From NCBI RefSeq assembly GCF_964355755.1, contig NC_092673.1:9555001-9619000 (forward strand): a DNA stretch of 64,000 nt. Reading direction: 5' to 3'. A model generated the notes under the pieces. It did no database searches, was not told where the DNA came from, and worked only from the letters and a program-made list of their open reading frames with translations. Of this stretch, positions 1 through 11,422 are shown in pieces. The number at the start of each line of letters is the position of its first letter. Position 1 is the first letter of the stretch. The DNA comes from Antedon mediterranea (taxonomy: Eukaryota > Echinodermata > Crinoidea > Comatulida > Antedonidae). The position numbers were made by a program, and so were the translations under genes.

Positions 1-564
1 AGTACTATTGATGACGCACGGAATAATTATACGGTATTGTTCTATGAGGGAAAGATATATTTAATCAAGAATGTGTTTAACATGTTGTTTTTGGATATTA
101 AGAGAAAGAAAGGGAATAATGTAAATTCTGCTAGTAATCTACGATATGAGGTTTCTTGCATTGTGGTTCGACATCTAATACTGTAAATCGTGTATCATTA
201 TTGTTTTGTAGGGTGCTGACCTCATGCTGCTGTGACCTTCGATTACTGAACCTAACGCCCTCTAGCTATTAGTGCATATTGGGTGTAACACAACCTTTCT
301 TTAGTAATTTCATCATATTTTATTCACTTTTCAACTTAAAACCATGTTATGTTATACGAGCATGTCAAAAGTGACAGGCTATGCATGTGTAAGTTAACAA
401 AATGGTAAAAATATGCTAAAATTTCAAAATTAATATACCATAAAACCTCGAAAAGTAGCCCATGGGCTTAAACCTCGAAAAGAAGCCCCCCTCTACAGTT
501 TGCAAAAGTACTCTCGAAAATAAAGCCCCCTGGGCTTCTTTTCAAGAAGCGATGCGAGTAAGAC
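1..564. other. Intergenic stretch with a small foldback patch
   Basis: I see no coding support. From 447 to 546 there are repeated CTCGAAAAGAAGCCC-like words, and a copy at 474-489 is the inverse of the one at 532-546, so the segment can fold into a short hairpin. The rest is AT-rich and unremarkable. Confidence 0.4.
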
Positions 565-694
565 GTGTTGAATAATCGCTCCTGGAAATCAAACATTTCA
601 CGTGACACACCAGCTGAATGCATTATTACACATAGTCTACCTACATTTACTATTGTTCATTTACCTCAAGGAATTTTGTTTACTCGATCCCAGT

Positions 695-942
695 GTCTTA
701 TTTGCTCGCAACATAATAATACTACTTATACTAATACTACTTCATCAGCACGACTCAATACGAAAATAAATCGAGTCCAACACATTCCATAGATTGCTTT
801 GAAAGTGGCGAGGCTGGTTTATGCAAATATTTCACTCCAACACAACTTTTAAGTTTTATGTTTCAACTTTTTAGTCGTGCTGATGAAGTAGTATTAGTAT
901 AAGTAGTATTATTAGTATTATTATGTTGCGAGCAAATAAGAC
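695..942. repeat. Long inverted repeat (hairpin)
   Basis: Arm 695-755 is the reverse complement of 873-942, with a 117-base spacer. The arms match almost base for base. The right arm carries one extra 9-base ACTAATAAT-type unit. The arms begin at GTCTTATTTGCTCG and end at AGCACGACT. It resembles a small foldback or MITE-like insertion, but I see no target duplication. Confidence 0.7.
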
Positions 943-1284
943 ATTAAAATGAGCTACAGGCGCAAATTGATAACAATGGTATCTTAACAACTTTACACGC
1001 TTTTAGTACGGATTGTCTTCTAGCTCGATATTTGTACCAAAATAGATTTTTTTAGCTAATTGTGTTATTCTTGAGATGCTGAATCCCCAAAAGTTAGGTG
1101 CAATTTTTTTTCGCCCACTTCTTCAGCCGCCATTTTGTATTCAAAATGGCTGACGTTCCACACTAAAGTTGGTCATCCATGATATCATTGGAATGGGAAT
1201 GTAATACTGATCATTTTATTCCATTGCACCCATATCAATAAACGCATAGTTACATAGTAATTGCGCAATAAAACAAATCATGTG
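943..1284. other. Intergenic
   Basis: No gene seen. A small palindrome, GCCATTTTG-TATT-CAAAATGGC, lies at 1131-1152. Confidence 0.4.
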
Positions 1285-1473
1285 ACCAATAAAGGTCAAA
1301 ATCGTACGCAAATCACAAATGTAAATTGTGTATTAAGTTCAAATCAATGCAATAGTGTATGTGGAATACCCCAAGGCTCCATTCTAGGCCCACAATTGTT
1401 CCTTCTTTATATAAATGACCTACCTAAGCATGTTTTTAATGTAAAAATCAGTATGTATGCAGATGACACTGCT
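1285..1473 (+). pseudogene. Non-LTR reverse transcriptase fragment, part 1 of 3
   Basis: This segment encodes the middle of the RT palm of a LINE. The diagnostic text [20 protein letters not shown] is followed by the catalytic motif YADD. It is truncated on the 5' side around 1285: no endonuclease or fingers region is visible upstream. The frame runs straight into a 5S-derived SINE just after YADDTA and continues at 1923. The motif style fits the Jockey/CR1/L2 group of LINEs; the exact clade is not resolvable by eye. The element is dead, being truncated and twice interrupted. Confidence 0.85.
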
Positions 1474-1922
1474 CATACTGCGTTGAAACACCGGTTCACG
1501 TCAGATCACCGAAGTTAAGCAACGTTGGGCCTGGTTGCGTTCTGGATGGGAGACCGTCTAGAAATCGCGGCGGGTGCTGTATATACTGGAGAGTGATGGT
1601 GTAATGGTAATATCGGACTAGCATGTGATAGGCATGGGTTCGAGGTTATCTGTACCATACTAATTGCATCCTTAGGCAAGATGCTTTACTCTCATTGCCT
1701 CGTCCTTCGGATGGGATGTAAAGCCGTTGGTCCCGTGTGCTTAACAGTGCACATTAAAGAACTTGGTACACTATTCGAAAAGAGTAGGGGATCGTCTCCC
1801 GGTGTGCTGATCTGGTAGGCGCTGCACTGCTGGCTGCCGTGGGTCCGTGGAGGGCCTAATCCGAATTACCTCAGTTTCCAGTTAAGCTTGAGGACAAATA
1901 TGAATACCTTTACCTTTACCTT
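1470..1922 (+). mobile_element. Composite SINE with 5S rRNA-like head and tRNA-like second head
   Basis: Bases from about 1472 to 1585 match the body and internal promoter of 5S rRNA, including ACACCGGTTC, the GATCACCGAAGTTAAGCA box A region and GGATGGGAGACC box C. A tRNA-like A box (GGTGTAATGGTAA) and B box (GGGTTCGAGGTTATC) follow at about 1597-1650. Next is a conserved-looking block (CGTCCTTCGGATGGGATGTA ... AACAGTGCACATTAAAGAAC) that resembles the widely shared central SINE domains of invertebrates. The tail is (CTTTAC)n at 1906-1922. The element sits inside the RT reading frame. Both pol III promoter types look degraded, so current activity is doubtful. Confidence 0.8.
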
Positions 1923-2236
1923 CTATATTATACATCTCATGATATAGATGATGTCATCAACAAAATTAATATTGATTTAGGAAATATACAAAATTGGTTA
2001 TCATGTAACAAACTTAGTTTAAATGTAAAGAAGACAGAATGTATGTTTATTGGGACTAACAACAAATTAGCAAAATTAATAGATAAGGATCTTAACTTAA
2101 ATATCAATGGTGAACGTTTAAAAAGGGTTGTAAACATTATAGGTGTCTATATTGATGAAAATTTATCATGGAAAAAGCAAACTAATCATGTTAAATAAAA
2201 GGTCCTGCCTGGTTTGTTTTACTTGAGAAAGACATG
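1923..2236 (+). pseudogene. Non-LTR reverse transcriptase fragment, part 2 of 3
   Basis: Translation resumes immediately after the SINE tail with LYYTSHDIDDVI, then LSLNVKKTECMFIG, which is the thumb-proximal motif that follows YADD in Jockey/CR1-like RTs. Deleting the SINE rejoins YADDTA with this block in one frame. One small frame slip occurs near 2195-2200. The segment ends at LRKTC, where a TA-flanked TIR element interrupts it. Confidence 0.85.
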
Positions 2237-2238
2237 TA

Positions 2239-3114
2239 CCGTATATTTTGGTGTATAAGTCGCACTTTTGACACGCAAATTTGACTTCTAAATTAAGGGT
2301 GCGTCTTATACACCGAACATAATGCCTCACCACACAGAGTGTACATATCGTCACCTCGTTGGCTAGGCCTGAGTAGGCTAGGCCTAGCTACAGTGTACTA
2401 ACGTAACGGCAACCTGCTTCTGCCTAGTTTTCAAGGCATTTTAGCGTGATGTTATACCAGGGAGTTACAACTCCCTGGTTATACTAATATGATGAAAAGA
2501 TTTGTTTATTATGGAGCTGTTTTAGGCGTTCCGATAAAATTTCCTTTGTAAACGTTTACGATTGGAATAGGCCTAGGCGTAGTATTTATTTATAGTTATA
2601 CGCACGATCGCCGACCGCCGTACCCCCAGCGCAAGCCCTTCTTGGCGGCCACATGTTGTACGGTATTCAACTAGTATATTCTCCAGGTGATTTTAGCATG
2701 GACCTAGCGAACACACTTCTCGGATACATAGATACTAATCGAATACGATTGTCCGTAAAAACGTGCGCCCTCTCGAAATGATCGAGCGAGGCTAGCCCAC
2801 ACACGTGCGTGTTACACACACGGTCATGCACACGATGTTGCGGGTGCGAAACTCATGAATAACAAGTTAGAAACAACTTGTTGAGGCTGGGCGCGGCCAA
2901 GCCTAGGTAAGAAAAAACCTAAATAAAGGACGCCGTTGTAGATATAACAAAATATATTATTACAATAATATTGATTACAATTTAAAAAAAACATTGTTTT
3001 GATGAAATATAAGGTGCGTCTTATACATCGACGATATAAAAAATACCGATATTTTACTCTCAGTTAGGGGGTGCATCTTATACATAGGTGCGACTTATAA
3101 ACCGAAATATACGG
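2239..3114. mobile_element. Non-autonomous TIR element with TA target duplication
   Basis: The ends are inverted repeats: CCGTATATTTTGGTGTATAA at the left and its near complement at 3090-3114 (TTATAAACCGAAATATACGG). TA flanks both ends (2237-2238 and 3115-3116). The host RT frame reads LRKTC before and NLISQHLQ after once the element and one TA are removed, which fixes the boundaries. The 876-base interior has no supportable coding frame. TA duplication suggests mobilisation by a Tc1/mariner-type transposase (inference). Confidence 0.85.
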
Positions 3115-3116
3115 TA

Positions 3117-3385
3117 ACCTAATATCCCAACATCTTCAGAGCATGATATATAAATCAATAATCACCCCACCTTTTGATTACTGTAATGTTGTACATTAAG
3201 TAAAAAATTGCAAGTTCTCCAAAATAGAGCAGCAAAAATTATACTACAAAAATCATGTTACGACTCCAGTTCTCAAGCTCTGCAGGATCTTAAATGGATG
3301 AACTTGAATCAAAACTTTCTTACAATTAAACTATTACTATGTTTAAGATTTTCCATAACTTAGCACCTTCATATCTTGGAAATTT
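3117..3385 (+). pseudogene. Non-LTR reverse transcriptase fragment, part 3 of 3
   Basis: This is the C-terminal part of the same LINE ORF. Readable text includes NLISQHLQSMIYKSIITP, FDYCNVV, LQNRAAKII and near the end FHNLAPSYLGN, which is the usual C-terminal signature of Jockey/CR1-group RTs. It contains at least one in-frame stop (3198) and frame slips. The 3' boundary is vague; no clear tail was found. Confidence 0.8.
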
Positions 3386-4317
3386 TTGGTTTTCAAAATA
3401 TCTGGCTTTCTTTCACATATTTCTTTAATTTGTTGAAAGTCATTAACCTCGAATGCATTTTGTAATCTGTAACAATAAAGGTATAGGATATAACATGAAT
3501 TACGTCAATACATAGAATGTCAAAAGGTTATTGAACTTTAATAAAAAATGATTTTTTTATAAATATTAACTTATAACTTTCAGTTTTTAACAAAAAAAAT
3601 ACAATAGATGTTTTGCAAACTAATGTTTTCATGAACATATAGACCCAATAAAAAAGAAAATTGAAGTTAAAGATTAACAAAATATGAATATGCTGTGTAT
3701 TATGAAGAAATTTGTTGTTTTTAGTCATTTGTAATCGTTTACAATTATGGGGTAGGGGGTAAAAGTTTTGCATATAACTTACAATTTAGTTAACAGATTT
3801 GCATTTTCTTGCTATCAATATGTAGTGTATAGATTGCCTAATTGTAATATACTTTTTAAAAATGAATCCTGCATTTATTGACATCTTTAGAGGTCAAAAG
3901 ATCACTGACCCTCAATCACAAATGCAATTTCTTCTAAAATAGCTTATAAATTTCAATTTTAAACACAAAAATACAAGATATCTTATGCAAATTAATGTTT
4001 TCTATAGAATTCTATACTAGAGTTCTATAGAACATTTTATAGAGTTCTATAGAACATTTTATAGAGCTCTATGGTATTCTATAGAAGTACAACATTTCTA
4101 TAGAAACATATTTCAATTTCTATAGAATTTATTTTGTGTCTATAGAATGTTTCTTTTTTTCTATAGAACCTATAATTTTATAGAATTTCTATAGAATTTA
4201 TTTATGAATTTATAATATGTGATTAATACATTGTTTCACCATTATTGAAAGATTATGGAATGAAGTGGATTGATAATTACATTTTTATTGTGCCAATAAT
4301 TTTTTTTAATTTTTTTA
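3386..4317. other. AT-rich intergenic, with TTCTATAGAA array
   Basis: No gene. From 3993 to 4196 the palindromic word TTCTATAGAA and near variants recur about a dozen times at irregular 15-25 base spacing. The same word family recurs at 7630-7770, 11095-11240 and 14400-14765. Confidence 0.6.
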
Positions 4318-4486
4318 AATTTTATTCAATTTCCAGGTAACATACAAAAATCATAAACAAAGTACGGCATCATTCAACAAAACAGAACAAAAGTACTATC
4401 AGCACCTGCGGGTAACCAAAAGTGGATCAGTTCAAAATAACTGCACTGTCGAGTGGCTTTCCCAACTAATAGTACGAAAAACGCAA
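4318..4486 (-). repeat. LINE 3' UTR and tail
   Basis: This segment lies just downstream of the LINE stop codon on the minus strand. It matches 13668-13834 with only about three differences. Both copies end CCTGGAAATTGAATAAAAT, which contains a polyadenylation-type AATAAA and a short A/T-rich tail. Confidence 0.85.
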
Positions 4487-4510
4487 AAGACAAAAAAACA
4501 CAGTGATAGT

Positions 4511-6337
4511 CTAGATGAATTCGATATCAGTAATACATTTTTTCAAATCCCTTCTAAATCCCCCAAAGTTAAACAGGACTTTGTTACGAACTTCATGCGG
4601 GATACATTCCCATATTCGAGGGAAATTAACAAACCGGGAGTATTTAAATGCATTAGTTCTAGCATACATGTGTTTAAAGGTGAGGGACTCTGGATACCGA
4701 GAATTAATTGTAAGGTATTCAAATATATCAAAATCAATTAAATTATGCAAACACTTAACTACAAAAATTATACTATGAAATTTCATTCTTTGAACCATAT
4801 CTGGTAAATTTAGTATCTTAAGCCTGTCAGTGAAATCGCCTTCAACACACAATTTAGTAACCCGTCTTTAATGACTTGTTAATAGCTATATTATGTTGTT
4901 TTTGATGTGGATCCCACACAGGAGCACCATATTCAATAACAGGTCGACATAGTGCATTAAAAAGTCGTAGTAAAATGTCGGTGTCATTGAAACCTACAAA
5001 CCGTTTGATAAACCCAAGCATTCTCATAGATTTCATCGATACATCATTAACGTGAGCAGACCATGTTAAATCACGTGAGAAGTTAATACCAAGATATTTA
5101 TGTGAATTAACAGCTTCAAGGGGATTGGATTCGATTGTATAAATAAAATGAGGGATATAATTACGTTTCCTAGTTATGTGCATGACTTTACACTTCTTTG
5201 CATTTAATTTCATTTTATTATCCTCACACCATTTGGAAATTTTACAAAGATCCTGTTGTAAGGTAAGTGCATCATGACGACTGAATACAGGTTTATAAAT
5301 TACAGTATCATCTGCATACTGCTTCATAACAGAAGAGGTATTTAGAGGTAGGTCATAAACAAAGAGATTAAATAGAAGCGGGCCTAACACTGATCCCTGA
5401 GGAACACCCGAGCCCACTCTATCCCAATCAGAATGCTCCTTATTAAGAACAACACGTTGGAATCTGTCACTGAGAAAGGACACTTTAGGAGAGATCCACA
5501 TACTCCCATGTTGTGCAGTTTCTTGATTACTAAATCATGGGGAACACGGTCAAAGGCCTTCTCCCAATCAAGGAATATTGCATCAATTACAGGAGGTTGT
5601 CTAACATCCATTGTTTGTGACCAATCATGATATAACGCTGAGGCCTGTGTAATACACGATCTACCTGGATAAAACCCGTGTTGCATGGGACTTATAAATC
5701 CAAAAAATTGAAGATGAAAAAGAATGTTATCTGCTATAATACGTTCAAAAACCTTACCTATAATAGAACATAGCGATATGGGTCGATAATTATTAACATC
5801 GTTACGATTACCTGACTTAAAAATAGGAGTGACATTCGCGAGTTTCCAATCTTTTGGTACAAAGCCATCCGTTAAGAACTTGTTAAACATTTTGCACAAC
5901 ACTGGGGCAATAATTGGAGCTGACATGGATAACATTTTAGGTGTAATCCCGTCTGGTCCAGGGGATTTGTTGGGTTTCAATGGCAATAGAGCCTCGAAAA
6001 TAGTTTTTTCAGTAATATTAATGTTATTAAGGGGAACAATATCTGGGTGAACACAATTACAGATCTCATGGTTAACATTGAAATTACGATTAGGTTCGTT
6101 AAAGTTTGACGCAAAGAATGTGGAAAATGTATTTACCGCATCGATATCGGAAACCAAGGGTATACCGTTAAAAACAAAGTTTTTGACTTGTCCAGTCTTA
6201 CGCCTTGTCTTAACATAACTAAAAAAACGTTTGGAGTCACCATTTACACAGGCGACACTTAATTTCCTAATATATTGTAAATGAGCTTTTTTTGTTAGGT
6301 TTCTTAATTTATTACTAAACTTTCTATATTTGTCCAT
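4511..6337 (-). pseudogene. LINE reverse transcriptase (CR1/Jockey-like), frameshifted
   Basis: This is the RT of the minus-strand LINE, read in three overlapping frames (6337-5384, 5501-4854, 4852-4511). In order it shows the linker with KPNKSPGPDGITP, NYRPISLCSIIGKVFERII, FLDWEKAFDRVPH, then GVPQGSVLGPLLFNLFVYDL, the catalytic QYADDTVIY, and the C-terminal RIWECIPHEVRNKV block. A frameshift between 5501 and 5384 separates the DWEKAFD and GVPQGS motifs, and another lies near 4853. All catalytic aspartates are present, so inactivation comes from the frameshifts. The enzyme would perform target-primed reverse transcription of its own RNA. Confidence 0.9.
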
Positions 6338-7363
6338 CTTGGGTTATGAGGATGACGATAAGCCTCTTTTAGCATTCGTTTCTTTTTACGAGCCATGGTA
6401 ACCATTTCTTGAGTTATCCAAGCTGGCCTGTTTCTTTTCTTACTTTTGACTTTAGGGATACAATCGTTGATAGTGGCGAGAAAGAGGTCTTTAAAATTTT
6501 CCCACATTTCCTCACAGTCTGATTGTTCCAGGCACAGTCCCCAAGGAACCGCCCCCAACGTTGTAAAAAGATCGTCATGGTCACATTTACTATATTGATA
6601 ATAATATCTATCTACAGGTTTAACTTTACTGCATCTAGCGTTAATATTAAAATAAACCCCAAGGTGGTCACTTGTACTGAGACCGGGATGACTTCTGAAA
6701 TTACATACAATGTCAGGGTTATTGCACAAGACCAGATCAATAATGCTACTTTTGGTGTTAGATACACGAGTAAAAAAATCAACAAATTGTATAGTATCAG
6801 GTGGAGCAATAATTTCTTTAAATTTCTTATAAACTAAGGGACTATCAACACCGTAATCATAATTAAAATCACCAGTTAAAATTATACCACAGTACTTATG
6901 TAAAATAGATAGGATAAAATCAACGACATCGTGGAATTGATTGAGCCAATCGTCATTTGAACTCGGTGGCCTATAAACAGCACATTAAAACGTTAAAATT
7001 GTTATTTACAGTTATTTCAATAATTTTGACCTCAATGTTAGTAGGAAAGTCAACAATAGAGGATTTAAATGCGTTCTTCAAAGCTAACAGAACACCACCA
7101 CCGTGTCTTGAACGGTCTTTTCTGTACACAACGAATGAGTCTGGAAACAGTTCCGTACTATCAATAGAGGAGTCCAGCCACGTTTCTGTGACAATCAAGA
7201 TGTCCAATTCATCAATTGCGATACGCGCATGGAATTCTTCGATCTTATTCACCACACTTCTGGTGTTAAATAAAGCAACTTGAATAAGGTTAGTTTCAAA
7301 GATGGAAGAATCAGTTGATGTATTGCTGGATGCAAGTGACAATATACTGTTGTTGTTGTTCAA
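6338..7363 (-). pseudogene. LINE AP-type endonuclease domain, frameshifted
   Basis: The N-terminal exonuclease-endonuclease-phosphatase domain of the same LINE. Motifs in order: ALFNTRSVVNK (Asn motif), VTETWLD (catalytic Glu), GGGVLLALK, then after a frame slip near 6972 YRPPSSNDDW, GDFNYDYG (Asp/Asn motif), IDLVLCNN and TSDHLGVYF (terminal Asp-His). All expected catalytic positions are readable. The domain nicks target DNA to prime reverse transcription. It joins the RT at about 6337 through another frame change. Confidence 0.85.
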
Positions 7364-7376
7364 TGAGTTTTAAAAA

Positions 7377-7490
7377 AATGAGTCCGATAGTTGTGGTAGG
7401 GAGCAGATGTTACACGCCCATGGATTATCTTGATAATCTTGCTCATAGGTATGCACTTGGTATGAAATATGTGATGACATTCACAGCAAG
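7377..7490 (-). pseudogene. PHD-like zinc finger upstream of LINE endonuclease
   Basis: On the minus strand PCCECHHIFHTKCIP is followed, after a frame slip, by NPWACNICSLPQLSDSFF. The C-x2-C ... H-x2-C ... W-x-C-x2-C spacing is that of the second half of a PHD finger. PHD fingers are described in the first ORF region of CR1-like LINEs. The upstream half is not readable. Confidence 0.55.
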
Positions 7491-7509
7491 GTAACAGGTA
7501 ACAATAATA

Positions 7510-8144
7510 CCGTTAACATTTTTTTCTATCGCTTACAAAAAAATTATATGATAAGCAATTTTGCATGTAAAAGAATAGGATTTTTCTTTATAGACTGTTG
7601 AAAACCTAATTAACTTGGACAAAATATAGAAAAACAATACAACGCTTTTCTATATAAACTCTATGAAATCTCTATAGAATTTTAATAGAGATTTTATAGA
7701 ATCATTCTATAGAAATTCTATAGAATATTTGATATAAATTCTATAAAAATATTTGTATTTAATTCTATAGAACACATTTGTAATATTAACATGAATTAAT
7801 TATCAATACTGTGTATTTGAATTATATCAACTTTTGCTTACTGTATATCATCAATTATTATCATTTTTCATTGTTTAATTAATTGGAGTGGTTAATTAAC
7901 ACCTCCCTGGTTTAATTAACAAACACTATTCCAAGCCATAATGGATTGGTCCATGCATGCAGTGCCTCCTGGAATAGCTTGGTGCAACTGCAAGAAGAAA
8001 TCAGCGGGAGGATTCGAATTGTGTAGCCGAGCAAGATAGCCTCTAATTTTATTTGAAGAAAGATGAATACTTTGAATCATGTACAGTCTTAGCCAAAGGT
8101 TGGTTAATTAGTATTGTATTATTAACCTAGCTTACACGTACCAT
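7510..8144. other. AT-rich intergenic, with TTCTATAGAA array
   Basis: TTCTATAGAA-type words cluster at 7630-7770. No coding support elsewhere in this interval. Confidence 0.5.
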
Positions 8145-8219
8145 ATATGAGTTACATATTTATAAGATGCTTTTTGGCCTATTAGGCCAAAAAGCATCTT
8201 ATAAATATGTAACTCATAT
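8145..8219. repeat. Perfect 37-base palindrome
   Basis: Bases 8145-8181 are exactly the reverse complement of 8183-8219, with a single T (8182) in the centre. The core is GCTTTTTGGCCTA-T-TAGGCCAAAAAGC. It lies about 55 bases from the left end of the TIR element at 8275. Confidence 0.95.
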
Positions 8220-8274
8220 TAAATAGTAGTAGGCCTATGAGAATAATCAGGCCAACAAGCCAGCCTACTACTAG

Positions 8275-10243
8275 GGGATTACGGTCGAAGTGACCGCCAA
8301 CCAAAGCGGCCGCTAGTTCAAAGACGGTAATTTGTATGGAACGCCGTGTGCGCTTTGATTGTCGTTGTTTTGTAATTTTTGATTGTCAATGGTCATTGTT
8401 TCGATCGACAGGTTTTCTTTTCCTCGGACGTAAATAACAACCTACATTATTAATATTATGTAATTTATTCTCTTTTTTTACAGATTGAATGTGATACATT
8501 CTTTTAAACGAAATGGCGAATCGATGATTACTTACTTTAACTGTTCTAAATGATATAGGCCTATACGTTTAATAAAGTCAATAAAATACATTGTGGTGTT
8601 TGTATTGTATATTAAATACTAAGCCAATTATTAAGAATAATATATATATTTTTTCAATAAAGTATAACAAAATATATATTGTTATTGTATATTAATATAT
8701 TAGTAAAGTAACTACTGTGTAGTACGTGTTCGCAAACATAATTTAATTACAATAACATGATGACATCAATTTATTTATTTAATATCCTAAATTGTTTTAT
8801 ACCTTCAGATATAAATATTGATCAATTTAAAATGAGTTTTAAATAATAAAATAAGATGCAAGTGTCCGTACGGTACGGTAATTAATTACGCAAATTTCTG
8901 CTAATAACTCGACAGGCGGCCGGCCAGGAATAGTGCTGTAGAAGGTCGCGTTTTCGTCTTTACGTTGCTTTATTGAAAACACAAACAATGTATTACAATG
9001 GAATAACACTTAAATGTATAACACACCCTATTACTAATCAATAAAAACAAGATTCGATAGTACAGTGTAAACTAAACGAGATATAAAAATTCGGCAATAA
9101 ATTATTATTGCAATATTGTATAAAGATTCGATGTAAATGAGATATAAAGATTCGGCAATACCGTATGTAAATTATTAATGCAATACTGTATAAAGATTCG
9201 ATAGTATGTAAATGAGATATAAATATTCGGCAATACCGTACGTAAATTATTAATGCAATACTGTATAAAGATTCGATAGTATGTAAATGAGATATAAATA
9301 TTCGACAATATCGTACGTAAATTATTATTGCAATACTGTATAAAGATTTGATAGTATGTATTATGAGATATAAATATTCGGCAATACCGTACGTAAATTA
9401 TTAATGCAATACTGTATAAAGATTCGATAGTATGTAAATGAGATATAAAGATTCGGCAATACCGTACGTAAATTATTAATGCAATACTGTATGAAGATTT
9501 GATTGTATGTAAATGAGATATAAAGATTCGGCAATACCGTAGAGTACGTAAATTATTATTGCAATACTGTAAAAAGATTCTATGAGATATAAGGATTCAG
9601 CAATACCATACGTAAATTATTAATGCAATACTGTATTTAGGATTCGATAGTATGAAAATGAGATAAAAAGATTCGGCAATACCGTACGTAAAATATTAAT
9701 GCAATACTGTATAAAGATTCGATAGTATGTAAATGAGATATAAATATTCGGCAATACCGTACGTAAATTATTAATGCAATACTGTATAAAGATTCGATAG
9801 GAGAGTACTCAAGAAACATCGGGTCAGTTCAACGTTATTTTTTATGTATTTAAAAAAAAAAGGAGATATAAATAAACAAATAAATAGTACGTAAATGAGA
9901 CATAAAGGTTCAATAGTATGTAGATTATGATGCAAACGTAAATTACTAATGATTCGATAGTATATGTAAATATATTTAGTTAGTTAATATTAAAATACAA
10001 ATAAAATATACATTGATTTATCGGCAGGCAAACTTAATTATTATAGAAATATAAAGATTCGATAGTACATATATATATATATATATTTATTGGTTTGACC
10101 ATACATACAGCTGTAACTCAACTCGCAATAGGCCATGGCGTTGACAACGACAATCAAAGATTAAAGCGCACATGGCGTTCCATACAAATGACGATATTAA
10201 ACTGGCGGCTGCTTTGGTTGGCGGCCGCTTCGACCATACTCCC
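8275..10243. mobile_element. Satellite-carrying TIR element, copy 1
   Basis: Terminal inverted repeats of about 95 bases start GGGATTACGGTCGAAG at the left and end CTTCGACCATACTCCC at the right. They are GC-rich, with GCGGCCGC-like words and a shared TTTGTATGGAACGCC block. The 6-base sequence TACTAG flanks both ends (8269-8274 and 10244-10249), giving a target duplication. No coding frame is present; the interior is AT-rich and dominated by a 75-base tandem array. Copy 2 is at 23642-26417. The superfamily is not assigned from sequence alone. Confidence 0.9.
9053..9805. repeat. 75-base satellite array, about 10 units, inside TIR element copy 1
   Basis: A 75-base unit repeats with small variants. 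Recognisable parts are GCAATACTGTATAAAGATTC, GATAGTATGTAAATGAGATA and TTCGGCAATACCGTACGTAA. Because 75 is divisible by 3, spurious repetitive open frames arise on the minus strand; they are not genes. The array in copy 2 has about 23 units. Confidence 0.95.
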
Positions 10244-10249
10244 TACTAG

Positions 10250-11094
10250 GCCTACATATGGTGACTTGGGATTGGTTAGAAAAGCTAGGCCTAGTTAATT
10301 AAGAATTTAATTCGTTTTGTGCCTTCAAAAGAAAAGACCTAGTTCATTGCCTAAATAAAAACAAGTTTCAAGCCTATATCATGATATAAACAATTCTGTC
10401 CTTTCTTATTCTATTGTTTTATAGATCTTGCCATCGTTACTATTATATTATTATACTGTAAGCTGTTTTTTTGCTGCGACAGTCATTGACCAACAAAGTA
10501 AAATAGATGAACAAAACACAGAAGGAGCCACAGCAGGAAGAAGATACTGAATAGTTTTTATGTTTTGTATATTTTGTTACACCTTGTTATTAATTCTTTT
10601 ATTCATTACCGTACTCCAACTCATAACTGACCAGTAAAGTATATGCTCAGCTGATGTGTAATTATTAGTTTTATATTTTTAATTCTAATTAGTTATTTAA
10701 TTTATCCACAACCTTGATCTTTTTAAAGTGATATATTCCCTATTTCCCACAAGGTACAACCAAAACAACCCAGAATATAAAAGACACCGAACCAACTACT
10801 AGTTATTCAACTGCAAAAACAATATTTAATAGTGTATAATAGTATATTTTTATGTGTATATGTGTAATTTCGTTTTTATATGTTTATCCTAAATATTTTA
10901 TTGATGTTTCAATAAATTGTAGTACGCACTGAAACAGATGAAAAATTGACTTTAGATTTTATTACAGTACTATTTTCGCCTATGCCTAACAAACGATTTG
11001 CTGTCGCATGAAAGAAGATCTAATAGCGGACTTGTATTTATTTCAAGCTGAAGATCTCAACCACCCATAGAAAATAAACATTGTTTGGCTACTC
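10250..11094. other. Intergenic; one weak exon-like patch
   Basis: Mostly AT-rich. At 10472-10549 a possible 3' splice site is followed by a short open stretch (VIDQQSKIDEQNTEGA...) ending in TGA. It is too short to call. Nothing else is supportable. Confidence 0.3.
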
Positions 11095-11240
11095 ATTTTC
11101 TATAGAAATTTGTTGGGTTTCTATAGAAAAGTGAAACTTGTCATAGAAGTTCTATAGAAAATGTTATAGAATGTGTATACAGCTTTATATAATTTCTATA
11201 GAGTTTCTATGGAGCTTTATATAATTTCTATAAAGTTTCT
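11095..11240. repeat. TTCTATAGAA array
   Basis: About eight copies of TTTCTATAGAA-like words lie upstream of the gene remnant at 11707. They match the arrays at 3993-4196, 7630-7770 and 14400-14765. Confidence 0.75.
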
Positions 11241-11422
11241 GGGGCATTCCACAGTAGGCCTATTTGGTCCGTGAGTTGAAAAATTTCATTTGCTGATTTC
11301 TATGAAACTTTTGCCCATTTCCCAAAGTAGATATGTTGAAGTTTAATAAATAATTTCTTTTTTTATTTTCTGATAATTATTTTTCAAGTTATTGAATATT
11401 AAATATGAAAATGAATATATGG

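Larger units (their letters stand above)
4318..7500 (-). mobile_element. CR1/Jockey-like LINE, nearly complete but broken
   Basis: On the minus strand the order is a PHD-like zinc finger (about 7490-7377), AP endonuclease (7363-6400), RT (6337-4511) and a 3' UTR ending in AATAAA-type repeats at about 4318. An almost identical copy of the terminal 165 bases lies at 13668-13834 in the opposite orientation; it is a 5'-truncated insertion of the same family. Several frameshifts break the coding region. TTCTATAGAA arrays lie on both sides (3993-4196 and 7630-7770), so the LINE probably landed inside such a region. Confidence 0.85.

Noticed and set aside
1472-1585. A functional 5S rRNA gene.
   Set aside because: The sequence diverges from 5S, continues into a SINE body and tail, and is inserted in an RT frame.
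9105-9819. Repetitive minus-strand open frames (ESLYSIALIIYVRYCR type).
   Set aside because: They are produced by a 75-base satellite whose period is a multiple of three; there is no start context or domain.
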